A stretch of 64,000 nucleotides of DNA from DAINRZ01 sp964634885 (GCA_964634885.1 CAZWLN010000020.1:7651-71650); one strand, 5' to 3'; counted from the first letter of the stretch, positions 18,885 through 28,600 are shown. Notes: generated by a model from the sequence alone, not told the origin. Numbers and translations: made by a program.

Positions 18885-20369
18885 ATGAATGACATCCAAC
18901 CTGTAAAAAAGAGATCCTGGCCAACCTGGGTTTTGTTTTCTGCAATTGTTGTTGTTGTATTCTTAGCAGGGTTGTTTCTCTCCACAATCATCGAAAGGCG
19001 GGGAGAAGAAAACACAAGGTTCCAGGTCGTCAGGCCCATCCCGGATTGGGAGCCCAAGAACGAAGTCTGGGGCGAGAATTACCCCCGCGAGTATGAGACT
19101 TACCTGAAAACCCTCGACACGAATTTCAGGAGTAAGCACGGCGGGTCACAAATGATAGATTACCTGGCCGAGAATCCCAACCTGGTAGTGATGTGGGCAG
19201 GCTATGCCTTTTCTAAGGATTACAGCCAGGGAAGAGGGCACGCCAACGCCGTGAAGGACATCAGGCTGACCCTGCGTACAGGAGGAGTGCAGGAAAGTCC
19301 TCAGCCTGCCACCTGCTGGACATGTAAGAGTACCGACGTACCGAGGGTAATGGCTATCAAGGGGGTCGAAGCCTTTTACAAGATGAAATGGAAAGACATG
19401 GGGAGCGAGATAATCAATCCCATCGGCTGCCAGGACTGTCACGATCCGAAAACAATGAGCCTGAGAATTACAAGGCCGGCACTGAAAGAGGCTTTTGCAC
19501 GCCAGGGAAAGAAGATGGAAGACTTTTCGCACCAGGAGATGAGGTCCCTTGTTTGTGCCCAGTGCCATGTCGAGTATTACTTTAAAGGCGATGGCAAATA
19601 CCTTACTTTCCCGTGGGACAAAGGTTTCAGCGCCGATTCCATGGAGAAATACTACGACGAGGCTAACTTCACCGACTGGACGCATAAGCTGAGCAAAGCG
19701 AAGATGCTCAAAGGGCAGCATCCCGACTATGAGCTGTACCGTACAGGAATACACGCCGCCCGCGGTGTTTCATGCCCCGACTGTCACATGCCCTACAAAG
19801 TCGAGGGCGGCATGAAATTTACCGACCACCACATCCAAAGCCCGCTCAATAACATTGCCAACTCCTGCCAGGTATGCCACCGGGAAAGCGAAGAACAACT
19901 CCGCCAGGACGTTTACGCCAGGCAGGACAGGGTACTTGAACTGAGAAGGATTGCCGAGGATGCGCTTGCCAAAGCACACATCGAGGCCAAGGCCTGCTGG
20001 GACAACGGCGCTACTGAGGAAGAGATGGCTCCCGCTCTGCTTCTGATCCGCCATTCGCAGTGGCGCTGGGACTGGGTGGCCGCTGCCAACGCACTGGGCT
20101 TCCATGCCCCCGTCGAAGCCCTGCGTGTACTTGGTACTTCCATCCAGAAAGCCGAGCAGGCAAGGGCAATACTCACCCTTGTACTGTTCAAGCACAACGT
20201 GAAACTACCAATCCAGTATCCCGATATTTCGACAAAGGACAAGGCTCAGGCTTACATCGGGCTTGATATGGCAAAGCTCCGCGCCGACAAGAAGACATTC
20301 CTCGAAACGATTGTTCCCGGATGGGACCAGGCTGCAGAAAAACGCCAGGGTTCGCTGTACAAGTATTAA
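18885..20369 (+). CDS. nrfA: Cytochrome c nitrite reductase catalytic subunit (ammonia-forming, pentaheme)
   Basis: Periplasmic enzyme reducing nitrite to ammonium with six electrons; 494 residues. The N-terminal hydrophobic segment (15-33) is a signal or anchor. The active-site heme motif is CWTCK (C144-K148), with lysine as the proximal ligand, the NrfA hallmark; four CxxCH sites follow at C182, C224, C297 and C328. The expected catalytic residues are visible: R117 in GRGHA, Y231 or Y232 after CAQCHVE, and H279 in KGQHPDY. The C-terminal four-helix region ends at KY. Co-transcribed with nrfH. A weak hairpin follows at 20396. Confidence 0.96.
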   Translation: MNDIQPVKKRSWPTWVLFSAIVVVVFLAGLFLSTIIERRGEENTRFQVVRPIPDWEPKNEVWGENYPREYETYLKTLDTNFRSKHGGSQMIDYLAENPNLVVMWAGYAFSKDYSQGRGHANAVKDIRLTLRTGGVQESPQPATCWTCKSTDVPRVMAIKGVEAFYKMKWKDMGSEIINPIGCQDCHDPKTMSLRITRPALKEAFARQGKKMEDFSHQEMRSLVCAQCHVEYYFKGDGKYLTFPWDKGFSADSMEKYYDEANFTDWTHKLSKAKMLKGQHPDYELYRTGIHAARGVSCPDCHMPYKVEGGMKFTDHHIQSPLNNIANSCQVCHRESEEQLRQDVYARQDRVLELRRIAEDALAKAHIEAKACWDNGATEEEMAPALLLIRHSQWRWDWVAAANALGFHAPVEALRVLGTSIQKAEQARAILTLVLFKHNVKLPIQYPDISTKDKAQAYIGLDMAKLRADKKTFLETIVPGWDQAAEKRQGSLYKY

Positions 20370-20395
20370 TCCAGGATAAGTAATTTGTTAGTATC

Positions 20396-20430
20396 GGAAG
20401 GGGACAAGCGGCGACTTTCCCTTTCTTTTT
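20396..20430 (+). terminator. Possible weak terminator after nrfA
   Basis: GGAAGGGGA pairs imperfectly with TTTCCCTTTC across a loop of about 11 bases, followed by TTTTT. It lies 27 bases beyond the nrfA stop. Confidence 0.4.
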
Positions 20431-20470
20431 CGCTATTGTTCATTCATTATTCCGGAAAATTTTATTCCTA

Positions 20471-20531
20471 TTCACTAAATATCATAATAATTGGTGAATT
20501 AATTCACTGAATGTTATGATTATTGGTGAAT
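20471..20531. repeat. Twin 29-base repeats with inverted ends downstream of nrfA
   Basis: Two copies at 20471-20499 and 20503-20531 agree at 24 of 29 positions. Each starts TTCACT and ends GGTGAAT, so each copy has inverted ATTCAC/GTGAAT ends about 28 bases apart. They sit in a 302-base gene-free stretch (20370-20671) between nrfA and a small T9SS gene; the rest of that stretch is AT-rich with no coding signal. They could be paired protein-binding sites for the downstream gene; no known regulator consensus fits. Confidence 0.6.
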
Positions 20532-20627
20532 TGACTCCTTTGCATCCATAATTTTATCATGATGATCAATTAACTCTATACATATCTATTTACAAACATT
20601 TCATAAACTATTTCAGGTAATTTTCAG

Positions 20628-20635
20628 TAATTTTG
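20628..20635 (+). promoter_or_regulatory. Candidate Bacteroidota-type -7 element before the small T9SS gene
   Basis: TAATTTTG matches TAnnTTTG, 36 bases before the ATG at 20672. No convincing -33 TTTG partner lies at the usual distance. The same octamer occurs before guaB (48106) and before the gene at 54291, which adds a little weight. Confidence 0.4.
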
Positions 20636-20671
20636 TAAAATTGGTATTTTGTAACTATAAAAACTTAGTAA

Positions 20672-21166
20672 ATGAGAAAATTGCTATATACACTTCTATT
20701 ACTTACAATTACAACCGGTATCTATTCCCAGGACATCAGCCTTACCGTAATATCCTCAGGTGGGACTACGGCCTCTACCTCAGGCGGCAGCGTCAGTTTT
20801 ACTGCCGGAGAGCCTGTAACGGGAACAATCAGCAATGGCTCCTATACCATGACTCAGGGATTCCAACAGGGCAGCCTCATCGTCAACGCCGTGGAAGAGA
20901 ACCTTCCGGCTTCGTGTTCCATTAAAGCATGGCCCATACCCTTTGCTAATGAAATCAATATCGAGTGTAAATTGGACACTGAATCGGAAGTTACTTTTGA
21001 GTTTACCGATATTAACGGTAAACCTGTTTTCAGGTCGGTACAAAGCAGTGCAGGAAAGCTATTCGGGGCTGACCTCTCAGGCCTTGCTGCCGGCAGCTAT
21101 ATGCTTAAAGTTATGTTTAATGATGGGAAATACTTTAAAATTATTAAGGTTGTTAAAGTAAATTAG
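20672..21166 (+). CDS. Small T9SS-exported protein
   Basis: 164 residues. A signal peptide (MRKLLYTLLLLTITTGIYSQ) is followed by a glycine/serine/threonine-rich segment that resembles the widespread Bacteroidota pattern GGSVSFTAGEPVTGTISNGSYTMTQGFQQ, then a type-A sorting tail (about 90-164: IKAWPIPFANEINIECKL ... GLAAGSYMLKVMFNDGKYFKIIKVVKVN). The consensus is therefore little more than a signal, a short repeat-like region and an export tail. It may be part of a surface layer or a co-regulated partner of the large protein downstream, but no function can be assigned. Confidence 0.75.
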   Translation: MRKLLYTLLLLTITTGIYSQDISLTVISSGGTTASTSGGSVSFTAGEPVTGTISNGSYTMTQGFQQGSLIVNAVEENLPASCSIKAWPIPFANEINIECKLDTESEVTFEFTDINGKPVFRSVQSSAGKLFGADLSGLAAGSYMLKVMFNDGKYFKIIKVVKVN

Positions 21167-21241
21167 AAATAAACTGAATTTTATCCTGACTTTCAAGCCG
21201 AGCCGGGAAACATCACTCCCCCTTTTCCAATCTTCGGCATC

Positions 21242-21257
21242 TACCGAAATTTCGGTA
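21242..21257. promoter_or_regulatory. Perfect 16-base palindrome upstream of the tail-fibre-like gene
   Basis: TACCGAAATTTCGGTA is fully self-complementary and has no loop, so it is more likely a dimeric protein site than an RNA hairpin. It lies 97 bases before the ATG at 21354. A second, looped inverted repeat TCATGAA/TTCATGA is at 21272-21294. Neither is found elsewhere in the window by eye. Confidence 0.45.
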
Positions 21258-21353
21258 CAGGTTAACACTAATCATGAAAATAAATGCTTCATGAGTGGTG
21301 GTAAAGATATATGATTTTGGAATTAATAATTAATACATAGAAGGTGAACAACA

Positions 21354-23498
21354 ATGAGAATTGAATTGAAAAAACTGGCGCTGCTGCTGTCGATAGTGAC
21401 AATTGCCGCAGCTTCGAACCTCGAAGCCAAAGGCTTCAAATACCAGGCTGTCGTCCGAAACGCGTTGGGAGAAGCCCTTTCGGCCAAGTCAGTTACGGTT
21501 CAGGTTACGATACGCAGGGACAGCCCGACAGGCGCAGGCGTTTATAGCGAAACACATTCGACGAAGACTGATAATTACGGGTTGATAAACATAGGCATAG
21601 GAGCGGGATCAACTGCATCCGGCAGCTTCGATGACATAGAATGGGGCCTCTACGACTGCTTCCTCGAAGTGTCGATCGACGACGGAAGCGGCTTCAGCGT
21701 CATTGGTACAACGCAGATCCTGTCTGTTCCCCTGGCGATATTCGCACTCGATGCGAAAACAGCCGTCAATGCCGACACAGCGAAAGTAACGATTGCCGCC
21801 GACAGCGCCGGGATTGCCAAAACTGCCCTGACGGTTAAACAGGAAAACGACCCCCTGTTCATGCAGTCGTTAGCCGCCGGGATTACGCCGTCAGATACGA
21901 CGCGCTGGGCCAAAAGCGCCAATGTCCCGACAAAAGTAGGCGAACTCGAAAACGACGCCGGATATATCTCTTCTGAAAAAGACTCCACATTCCTTCGCAG
22001 CCCTGCAAACGCGGTTTCCTGGGGTGACATTGAGACCTGGAAACTGGCCTACTCATGGGGTGACCATAAGAAAGCAGGTTACATGCTAAACAGCGACTTC
22101 CAGGCCCATCCTGCTTCGTCGATTACTGCCGAAGACAAGAACCGCTGGTCGATGGCTTACAACTGGGGCGACCACGCAGACGCAGGTTACCTTAAAATGG
22201 AGAAAGACAGTTCGGTTACGAATGAATTGCAGGTGTTGACTATCAGTAACGACACGATCTACCTCAGCAACGGCGGCTTTGCCAAACTGCCCTCCGGTTT
22301 CAGCAGCAATTTCAGGGACCTGACTAATATCCCTTCAAAGTTAGATACGAACTATACGGACGACTTTGACGGCAACTACTCTTCGCTTAGCAATGCCCCG
22401 GATATTGCAAATACTACTCTCAACAAAACGATACAGCTTTCAACAAGCGACAATACGACCAGCCTGAGTGCCCTGAACAGTTCGTTCACTAATATTTTCA
22501 AAGTCAGGGGCGATGGTAAGGTAGGAATAATGCAAGCGTCCCCACGCTCAACACTTGAAGTCGGAGGCACCGACGGCCTAATCGTTACCGGAACCCCGAA
22601 CACCGGCACAGTTCAGGCATTAGGCTCCGGCTGCCGCCTGCAGTGGTATCCCCGCAAAGGAGCGTTCAGGGCCGGCTATGCAGAATCCAACTGGTGGGAC
22701 GACGACGGCAGCTCCAATCCCAGATTAGCATTGTACTCTGTTGGTATGGGATACCAGCCAAGGGCTTCCGGATCATATTCAACTGCCATCGGCTCACAAA
22801 ACAAAGCTACCGGCGATTATTCCCTGGCATTAGGCTCTTACAGTTGGGCGACTGGAAGTCATTCCATCGCTATCGGTACAATGGCCGAAGCCACAGGGAT
22901 TTACTCCATTGCAATTGGATCCGGAGCCAGCACTAACGGGAAAGACGGCGCCATGGTAATCGGTGATGACACATGGTTTCAGACTGCCTATGCTTCTTGC
23001 GATAACGAACTGACGATGCGTTTTTCCGGCGGTTACAGGCTCTGGAGCAGTTACCCCGACTCTGTTTCCGGCGTTTATATGCGGGGCAATCAGAGCGGCT
23101 GGAGCAACTACTGCGACAGGAACCTTAAAGAAAACTTCAGGGAACCCGACAACGAGGCACTCCTGAAATCGATTGAGAATATGCCTGTAACAGAATGGAA
23201 CTATAAAAGCAACAAAGAAACTAAATATATGGGCCCTGTCGCCCAGGACTTCTTTTCAGCTTTCCATCTCGGCGGCGACGACAGCCTCGGCATCAACTCC
23301 ATCTGCATCGACGGCGTCAATATGGCAGGCGTTAAGGCCCTGATTAAAAGGACAAACGAAGCAAACAAAGAGATTGAAATACTTAAACAACAGAATTGTG
23401 AACTTAACAAAAAATTGAATCTCCTTCTGGAGAAAGCAGGCATCAACACTATGGATAACGATTCCATTGCCGACGCCGGAAGCCGTCAGGCGAAATAA
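21354..23498 (+). CDS. Secreted YadA-head-like protein with intramolecular chaperone (peptidase S74) domain
   Basis: 714 residues. Signal peptide (about 1-25), an N-terminal beta domain (FKYQAVVRNALGEALSAKSVTVQVTI, common in Bacteroidota surface proteins), two WGDH-containing repeats (SWGDHKKAGYM; NWGDHADAGYL), then a run of four 14-residue YadA/trimeric-adhesin head repeats (ASGSYSTAIGSQNK, ATGDYSLALGSYSW, ATGSHSIAIGTMAE, ATGIYSIAIGSGAS). A C-terminal S74 chaperone starts near SDRNLKENFREPD-like CDRNLKENF and ends in a coiled coil (NEANKEIEILKQQNCELNKKLNLLLEKAG). S74 domains help trimeric fibres fold and may cleave themselves off; the Ser/Lys pair cannot be assigned firmly here. No phage genes lie nearby, so this is probably a cell-surface fibre. 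GAAGGTGAAC precedes the ATG. Confidence 0.85.
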   Translation: MRIELKKLALLLSIVTIAAASNLEAKGFKYQAVVRNALGEALSAKSVTVQVTIRRDSPTGAGVYSETHSTKTDNYGLINIGIGAGSTASGSFDDIEWGLYDCFLEVSIDDGSGFSVIGTTQILSVPLAIFALDAKTAVNADTAKVTIAADSAGIAKTALTVKQENDPLFMQSLAAGITPSDTTRWAKSANVPTKVGELENDAGYISSEKDSTFLRSPANAVSWGDIETWKLAYSWGDHKKAGYMLNSDFQAHPASSITAEDKNRWSMAYNWGDHADAGYLKMEKDSSVTNELQVLTISNDTIYLSNGGFAKLPSGFSSNFRDLTNIPSKLDTNYTDDFDGNYSSLSNAPDIANTTLNKTIQLSTSDNTTSLSALNSSFTNIFKVRGDGKVGIMQASPRSTLEVGGTDGLIVTGTPNTGTVQALGSGCRLQWYPRKGAFRAGYAESNWWDDDGSSNPRLALYSVGMGYQPRASGSYSTAIGSQNKATGDYSLALGSYSWATGSHSIAIGTMAEATGIYSIAIGSGASTNGKDGAMVIGDDTWFQTAYASCDNELTMRFSGGYRLWSSYPDSVSGVYMRGNQSGWSNYCDRNLKENFREPDNEALLKSIENMPVTEWNYKSNKETKYMGPVAQDFFSAFHLGGDDSLGINSICIDGVNMAGVKALIKRTNEANKEIEILKQQNCELNKKLNLLLEKAGINTMDNDSIADAGSRQAK

Positions 23499-23828
23499 AT
23501 TTGAAACCTTCCGAAGGTTTGGGACCTTCGGTTGGTTCACGACGAAAAGGAGGGGAAAGCCGCAGTGGCTCTGCTTTTTCTTGCTTGATAAACTTGACAA
23601 ACTAATGACCCCATCCCGGCCTTCCCCAAGGGGAAGGAGAAAGAAGCACAGAATATTTCTTCTTACTTGACAAACTTTATAAACTTGATGAACTTGAGAG
23701 TCCAACCACCCCCTACCCCCTCCTTATCCAAGGAGGGGAAAGCCGCAGTGGCTCTGCTTTTTCTTGCTTGATGAACTTGACAAACTTGATGAACGAAAAA
23801 CCGAACCGCGTATTTCAATCGGATAAGG
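23499..23828. repeat. Composite intergenic repeat block A
   Basis: 330 gene-free bases. In order: an AAACCTTC-C-GAAGGTTT hairpin (23504-23520); a module GGGGAAAGCCGCAGTGGCTC... present twice (about 23552 and 23735); a CCTTCCCC/GGGGAAGG hairpin element (about 23612-23642); decameric AACTTGATGA-like runs (23585-23605, 23667-23698, 23768-23796); and a CCCCTCCTT-ATCC-AAGGAGGGG hairpin (23717-23738). The same modules recur, some inverted, in blocks at 35475, 50931, 55405 and 63979. No transposase or reading frame is attached. Confidence 0.8.
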
Positions 23829-24503
23829 TCAATTGCTGTTGTAGTACAGCTTAAAATCAATCCTGACGCTCTCGCCGACTTTGGAGCCGATTGTTCCCTG
23901 GGAGCCTTTGACGTCAAAGTCTTTAAGTGTTATCCTGAACGAGCCTTCAATAAAAAATAGGTTACCGGGCGCTCTTTTGGCGGTTTCCGCGGATGCTTTG
24001 ACGAGTGTTAGCTTGATCGGCAGCCTCATCTCCTTTGCTTTGCCGTGCATCCTGAATACTCCCAAAGCGGTGGCTTCCGCCACGGACCTGCCTTTCATGG
24101 CGTCCACGCTGGTAATTGTAACGAACTTCAATTCGCGGAGTTCGAAGGAAATATCGGGATAATTCTTCGAGTCGAGCCAGTTTTCCTCCCTCAGGTGCTG
24201 GTCCCGGAGGTCGATGCCTGTTTTAAGGGCGTCCACCTTGAATGAGACCTTACCGCTCGACGATTCGATGTCCGACATGTTCAGTTTCACAGTACTCGTA
24301 ATTTTTGACGGATCCCCTACATAGCCGGGAATGTCCTCTAAGGGAGCCGAACTGTGGAATTTCAGCTCCGGCGGGGCAATTTTGGCGTTCAGCCTGAATG
24401 TCTTTGTCCCGGATATACCAAGCCCGAAATCGGTAGCTCCGGCCGTTCCGAAGATCAAAAACCCAATCAGGGCAATGCCTGCGATATATTTTAACCTGTT
24501 CAT
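23829..24503 (-). CDS. YceI-like periplasmic lipid-binding protein
   Basis: 224 residues. Signal peptide (MNRLKYIAGIALIGFLIFGTAGA), then a YceI-type lipocalin-like beta barrel: IEFHSSAP-like KFHSSAPLEDIPGYVGD, FKVDALKTGIDLRDQHLREENWLDSKNYPDISFEL and GVFRMHGKAKEMRLPIKLTL are the familiar blocks. YceI proteins bind polyisoprenoid or similar lipids in the periplasm. Last gene of a three-gene minus-strand unit; it starts 14 bases after the small membrane protein gene. Its physiological partner is unknown. Confidence 0.85.
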   Translation of the reverse strand: MNRLKYIAGIALIGFLIFGTAGATDFGLGISGTKTFRLNAKIAPPELKFHSSAPLEDIPGYVGDPSKITSTVKLNMSDIESSSGKVSFKVDALKTGIDLRDQHLREENWLDSKNYPDISFELRELKFVTITSVDAMKGRSVAEATALGVFRMHGKAKEMRLPIKLTLVKASAETAKRAPGNLFFIEGSFRITLKDFDVKGSQGTIGSKVGESVRIDFKLYYNSN

Positions 24504-24517
24504 GATCTCTCCATTTT

Positions 24518-24856
24518 TTAATTTGTTTTTACAGCAAATTTCCTTTTTTTTCTTCCGTGCATGATGAGCCCCACAGTTCCCACAGTGATGAGGAGGCTGC
24601 CAATAGGCAGTACCGCAGCCATTGCTTCGGGTGTTATCATGTCCGTTCCCGGCAGTAGCCCAAGCCAGAATCCTTTTTCTTCCTGTGTTTCAGTTACTTC
24701 CGTCCCGAGCAGTTCGTCGGTGTGTTTCAGCTCGGTAATCTTCGAATCCCTGCTGTAAATCAGCGCTTTGCCGAAGTCATTGCTGTCGCTGTACCATTTG
24801 GCCAGCAGAGGTATTATTAATAAAAACGACACTATGTATAATATTTTCCAATTCAT
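24518..24856 (-). CDS. Small membrane protein with two transmembrane segments, unknown
   Basis: 112 residues. Helix 1 near 5-20 (ILYIVSFLLIIPLLAKWY), a periplasmic or cytoplasmic loop of about 55 residues, and helix 2 near 82-101 (MAAVLPIGSLLITVGTVGLIMHGRKKRK) followed by a basic tail, so by the positive-inside rule the C-terminus is probably cytoplasmic. The start is fixed by coupling: its ATG (24854-24856) shares one base with the stop codon of the VOC gene. I do not recognise a family; position suggests a role linked to YceI. Confidence 0.7.
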   Translation of the reverse strand: MNWKILYIVSFLLIIPLLAKWYSDSNDFGKALIYSRDSKITELKHTDELLGTEVTETQEEKGFWLGLLPGTDMITPEAMAAVLPIGSLLITVGTVGLIMHGRKKRKFAVKTN

Positions 24857-25245
24857 TACAGCCTCGAATGCAGGGCAACCCTGTTGCCTTCGGTGTCGAG
24901 TATGATTGCCATGTAGCCATGTTCGGGCGAGATCTGCATCTTGGACTGGAGGATTTTACCTCCTGCTTCTTCTACCCTGTTTAACTCATTGTCTAAGTCG
25001 CCGGAAAAAGCTGTGAAGTAAATCAAAACTCCATCCCCGGAGGGCTTGTAAGTATTGTTGTGATGGACCAGCGAGCCGCCGCTGCCGATGGTTCCTTCGA
25101 CCCACGGGAACCAGGCCATGTCCAAAGGCCCCAGTTGGTTGCGCGACAGTTCCACACCAAGAACTTCCTGGTAGAAAGCTATTGCCCGTTCCATGTCCTG
25201 CACCGGTATCTCAAACCAACCTACTACATTATGCGATGGTGTCAT
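24856..25245 (-). CDS. VOC-family (glyoxalase/bleomycin-resistance fold) protein
   Basis: 129 residues, one vicinal-oxygen-chelate domain built of two beta-alpha-beta-beta-beta modules: VVGWFEIPVQDMERAIAFYQEVLGVEL and ELNRVEEAGGKILQSKMQISPEHGYMAIILDTEGNRVALHS. The C-terminal DTEGNRVALH strand is typical of the PhnB/glyoxalase-like group. Substrate unknown. First gene of the trio; a strong GAGGAAAT Shine-Dalgarno sits just before the ATG at 25245, unusual for this window. Confidence 0.85.
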   Translation of the reverse strand: MTPSHNVVGWFEIPVQDMERAIAFYQEVLGVELSRNQLGPLDMAWFPWVEGTIGSGGSLVHHNNTYKPSGDGVLIYFTAFSGDLDNELNRVEEAGGKILQSKMQISPEHGYMAIILDTEGNRVALHSRL

Positions 25246-25633
25246 TATAATTTCCTCTTTTCTTAATCAATTAACAAATTCGAAAGAAAAGAAGTATATA
25301 CTAAATATATATTTTATGGTACCTAAATTATTATTTAGTAAATTATAAAGATGGACTCCACCTCAGAGGTAGAGTCCATTTTAAACTGGTCGGGTCCATC
25401 TTAACACAGGCAGGATTTTAAATATTATCCCGGTCATTACGTAAATAATAATCGGGATAAGGTATTAATTGTCTCATGCTGAAGGTAAATACTAATTTTT
25501 ATTAGTAAATAAATAGAAATTTTTGTAAATTTACAGTGCAGCATGAATGGTCTATACCATCGTTTGTGCTTACGATTAACGAATAATTGTAGGTATAAAT
25601 GCATATGTTTTTAAAATATATTGAAGTTATGAT
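25246..25633. other. Gene-free divergent region with an IS-end-like hairpin
   Basis: 388 AT-rich bases between the divergent VOC operon and the TPR gene. A 13-base-pair stem with one mismatch and a 3-base loop lies at 25351-25379 (ATGGACTCCACCT / AGGTAGAGTCCAT), followed by TTTT and then a partial echo GGGTCCATCTTA at 25391-25402. It could be a bidirectional terminator, but both neighbours are transcribed away from it, so a mobile-element remnant is equally plausible. Promoters for both units should lie here; I see no clean consensus. Confidence 0.5.
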
Positions 25634-28600
25634 ATGAGCAAAACGCTTGTAAGGGCAGTCTTTTTTGTTTTTCTGACAATGACAGCCCGAAGCCAGATTG
25701 TTGAGCCGTACTATGAATACGGTTCGAAGAGGATCGCAGGAGCCTATGAATCATTCGGGATGGGCCTGCTCGAAGAAGCTGAAAAGACACTTCTCGACGC
25801 CATCGAACAATTCCCCGAGACACCCGCCTACGATATGGCTGTATTACTCCAGGCAAAAATCGACCTCTACAACAACAATTACAACCTTGCAATTCAAAGG
25901 CTTACCATATTCATTACCGAAAGGTCAAACTCCTCGCTTGTGCCCCATGCAGCCCTCGAACGGGCCTACATGGCCTTCGAAAAAGGTAAGTACAGGAATG
26001 CCGCCGACTATTTCCTCGAAGCAAAAAAATATGCCGACACCGAGTTCATCGAACGCCGCGACAGCGCCTACAACAGGATTGCACACAGTGCAGTCTTCTG
26101 GCGTGCGGTCTCCCTTGCCTTCGACAAGAAACTCGACCTGTCGGGCGAAGTGTTCATGGAGTGTGTAAACCATTATCCCAACGGCCCTTACACCGACGAC
26201 GCACTTTTCGCACTCGGCCTGACCGAGGAGATGAAGGGCCATTACAGGCTTGCCCTGGACTATTACAATTCAATCGGCGTCAACCACCCCTATTCCAACA
26301 TGATTGTTGCCTCTAAGGTCAGGAGCGTGAACAATTACCTGATGATGAGGGACCCGGCTTCAGCCTTAGTTACCGCCGACGAGGCAGGCAGGACGATAGG
26401 CCTGATCAAATCCGGCGACTCTCTCGCTGCCGGCTACGAACCCCAGAGCTATTTCGAAACAGCGTCGGAAGAACTGCTTTACCTGAAGGGCGAAGCTTAC
26501 AACCTGTCGGCCAATTACAACCTGGCTGTGGAGTCGTTCACTTCGTTCCTGGAACAGTACAAGGAATCGCAGATCGTCAATCTTGTCAGGTTGTCGAAGG
26601 GCTGGGCTCTGCTCAACCTCAAAGACTACCCGCAAAGCATTGCCTATTTCGATGAAATAATAAATGCCGTAAAGGAAGAAAACGCACCTGTCCGCAGCCT
26701 CGCTGCCCTCTACCGTTCGATTGCCATGAAGAAGTCCGGCAAAGCGGAAGACGCCCTCAAAGAGCTTTCCACCCTTTCAGTTCAGCCCGGCTATCCCAAC
26801 CTGGGCAATGCACTGCTCGAACTCGGCCAGATATACTACGAAGCCGGCGACTTCAGCAATGCAGCCAGGGTATTGGAACGCGGATTGAGGGAATCGAAAA
26901 GCGAACTGGTTTCTACAAAGATCAACCTGCTCCTCGGTTCCTGCTTCCTGGAACAACAACGCTGGGCTAAAGCAGCTTCCTGCTTCCAGGATGCCGAAAA
27001 GATTGCTGCCAAAAGCACCTATGTAAGCATGCCACAAAGAGAATGGTACCTGGCTGAGTCGAACCTGAAGATGGGCATTGCCCTCGTTAACAACAACAGC
27101 TACTCTGCGGCCATACCTCCCCTCCTCAAATTCATCGTCGAATACCAGGCCGACCCAAGGTGCGACGAAGCGCTCTTCTGGCTGGGCGAGGCATACTACA
27201 AGTCGGACCTTCTTAACAACGCCGTGGAAACCTACGGGAAACTGCTCCGTATGTATCCCGTGAGCAGCCGCAGGGAAGAAGCCTATTACGGCCTGGGCTG
27301 GTCGAATTTCAGGATGAAAAAATTCAAAGAGTCGGGTGAAGCCTATGAAAATATGATGAAAGAGTTCCCCGATTCCAAATTCAACGTAGAGGTGCTCTCG
27401 CGACAGGGCGACAGCTACTACGTAAACAGGAATTACAAGAAAGCCGCCGAAGCATACGAAAAAGCTGCCAAGCTCGGCCCCAAGACCGAAGAAGGGCTGT
27501 ACGCCTCATACCAGCAGTGCTATGCCCTCTACAAGAACGGAGACAACGAGAAAGCTATTACTGCACTGTTGCAATTCGCACGCAACTATCCCGAATCGTC
27601 CTATTCGGACAATGCACTCTATCTTGCCGGGTGGATCCGCTTCCAGCAGAAGAAGTATGCCGACGCAGTCGAGGACTTCAAGTACCTCATCAACGCTTAC
27701 CCCAATTCGCAGCACCTTGCAAAAGCCAATTATGCAATAGGCGACTCATACTACAATCTTCGCAGTTACGAAGAAGCAATGACAGCCTACCGTAAGGTAG
27801 TCGATGAATTTCCCGACGACCCGCTCTCGACTGAAGCAATGCGCGGCATCCAGTATTGTCTCCGGGGACTGGGAAGGGACGAAGCCCTGGCCATTAGCGA
27901 CTCGGCCCAGAAAACCGGCGCTTTCAATCCCGAATCTCTCTTCGCCATAGAAACAAAATTCAATAAAGCGCAGGAATTCTACCTTGCCGGGAAGAATAAA
28001 GACGCTGTTACCGAATTCACCGACTTTGTCAATAAATACCCCCAGAGCGATTTCACTCAGGAAGCCTATTTCTGGCTCGGAAGAAGCTACCTGAACCTTG
28101 GAGAATTGGACAACGCCGAGAAAGTATTTACAGAACTGCGTGAAAAATTCCCTGAAAGCGAATACACTTCCATGAGCTATATCGAATATGCTGTAGCCCT
28201 GAAAAAGAACAACAGGACCGATGCTGCCGACTCGCTGTTCCAGTTCATAGAAAAGAAATACCCCGAAAGCCAGGAATCGGCTCAGGCCTCCTTCGAGAGA
28301 GCGATGATAATCTTCGCGAAAGGCGACACGGCAACATCCATGAGCATTTTCAGGAGAATTGCCGAAGAGTACCCGGAGATGGGGTTTGGCGACAACAGCC
28401 GCCTGCAGTTGGCCCTCTATTTCCGCGAGCAGGAGAAATACGACAGCGCTCTCGCCGAATTCAGGATACTCGCCCGCAGGGATGAGAATCCGGTCATTTC
28501 TTCCGAAGCTCAGTACCGCATCGGTGAGATCGAACAGAGGATGAAGAACTGGGAAGAAGCAATCAAAGCGTATAAAATCGTCAGGGAACAGTATTCGGAT

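Noticed and set aside
18278..20369. NapC/NrfA pair considered as an octaheme reductase or hydroxylamine oxidoreductase
   Set aside because: Exactly four plus five heme motifs, with a CWTCK first site, fit NrfHA and no other complex.
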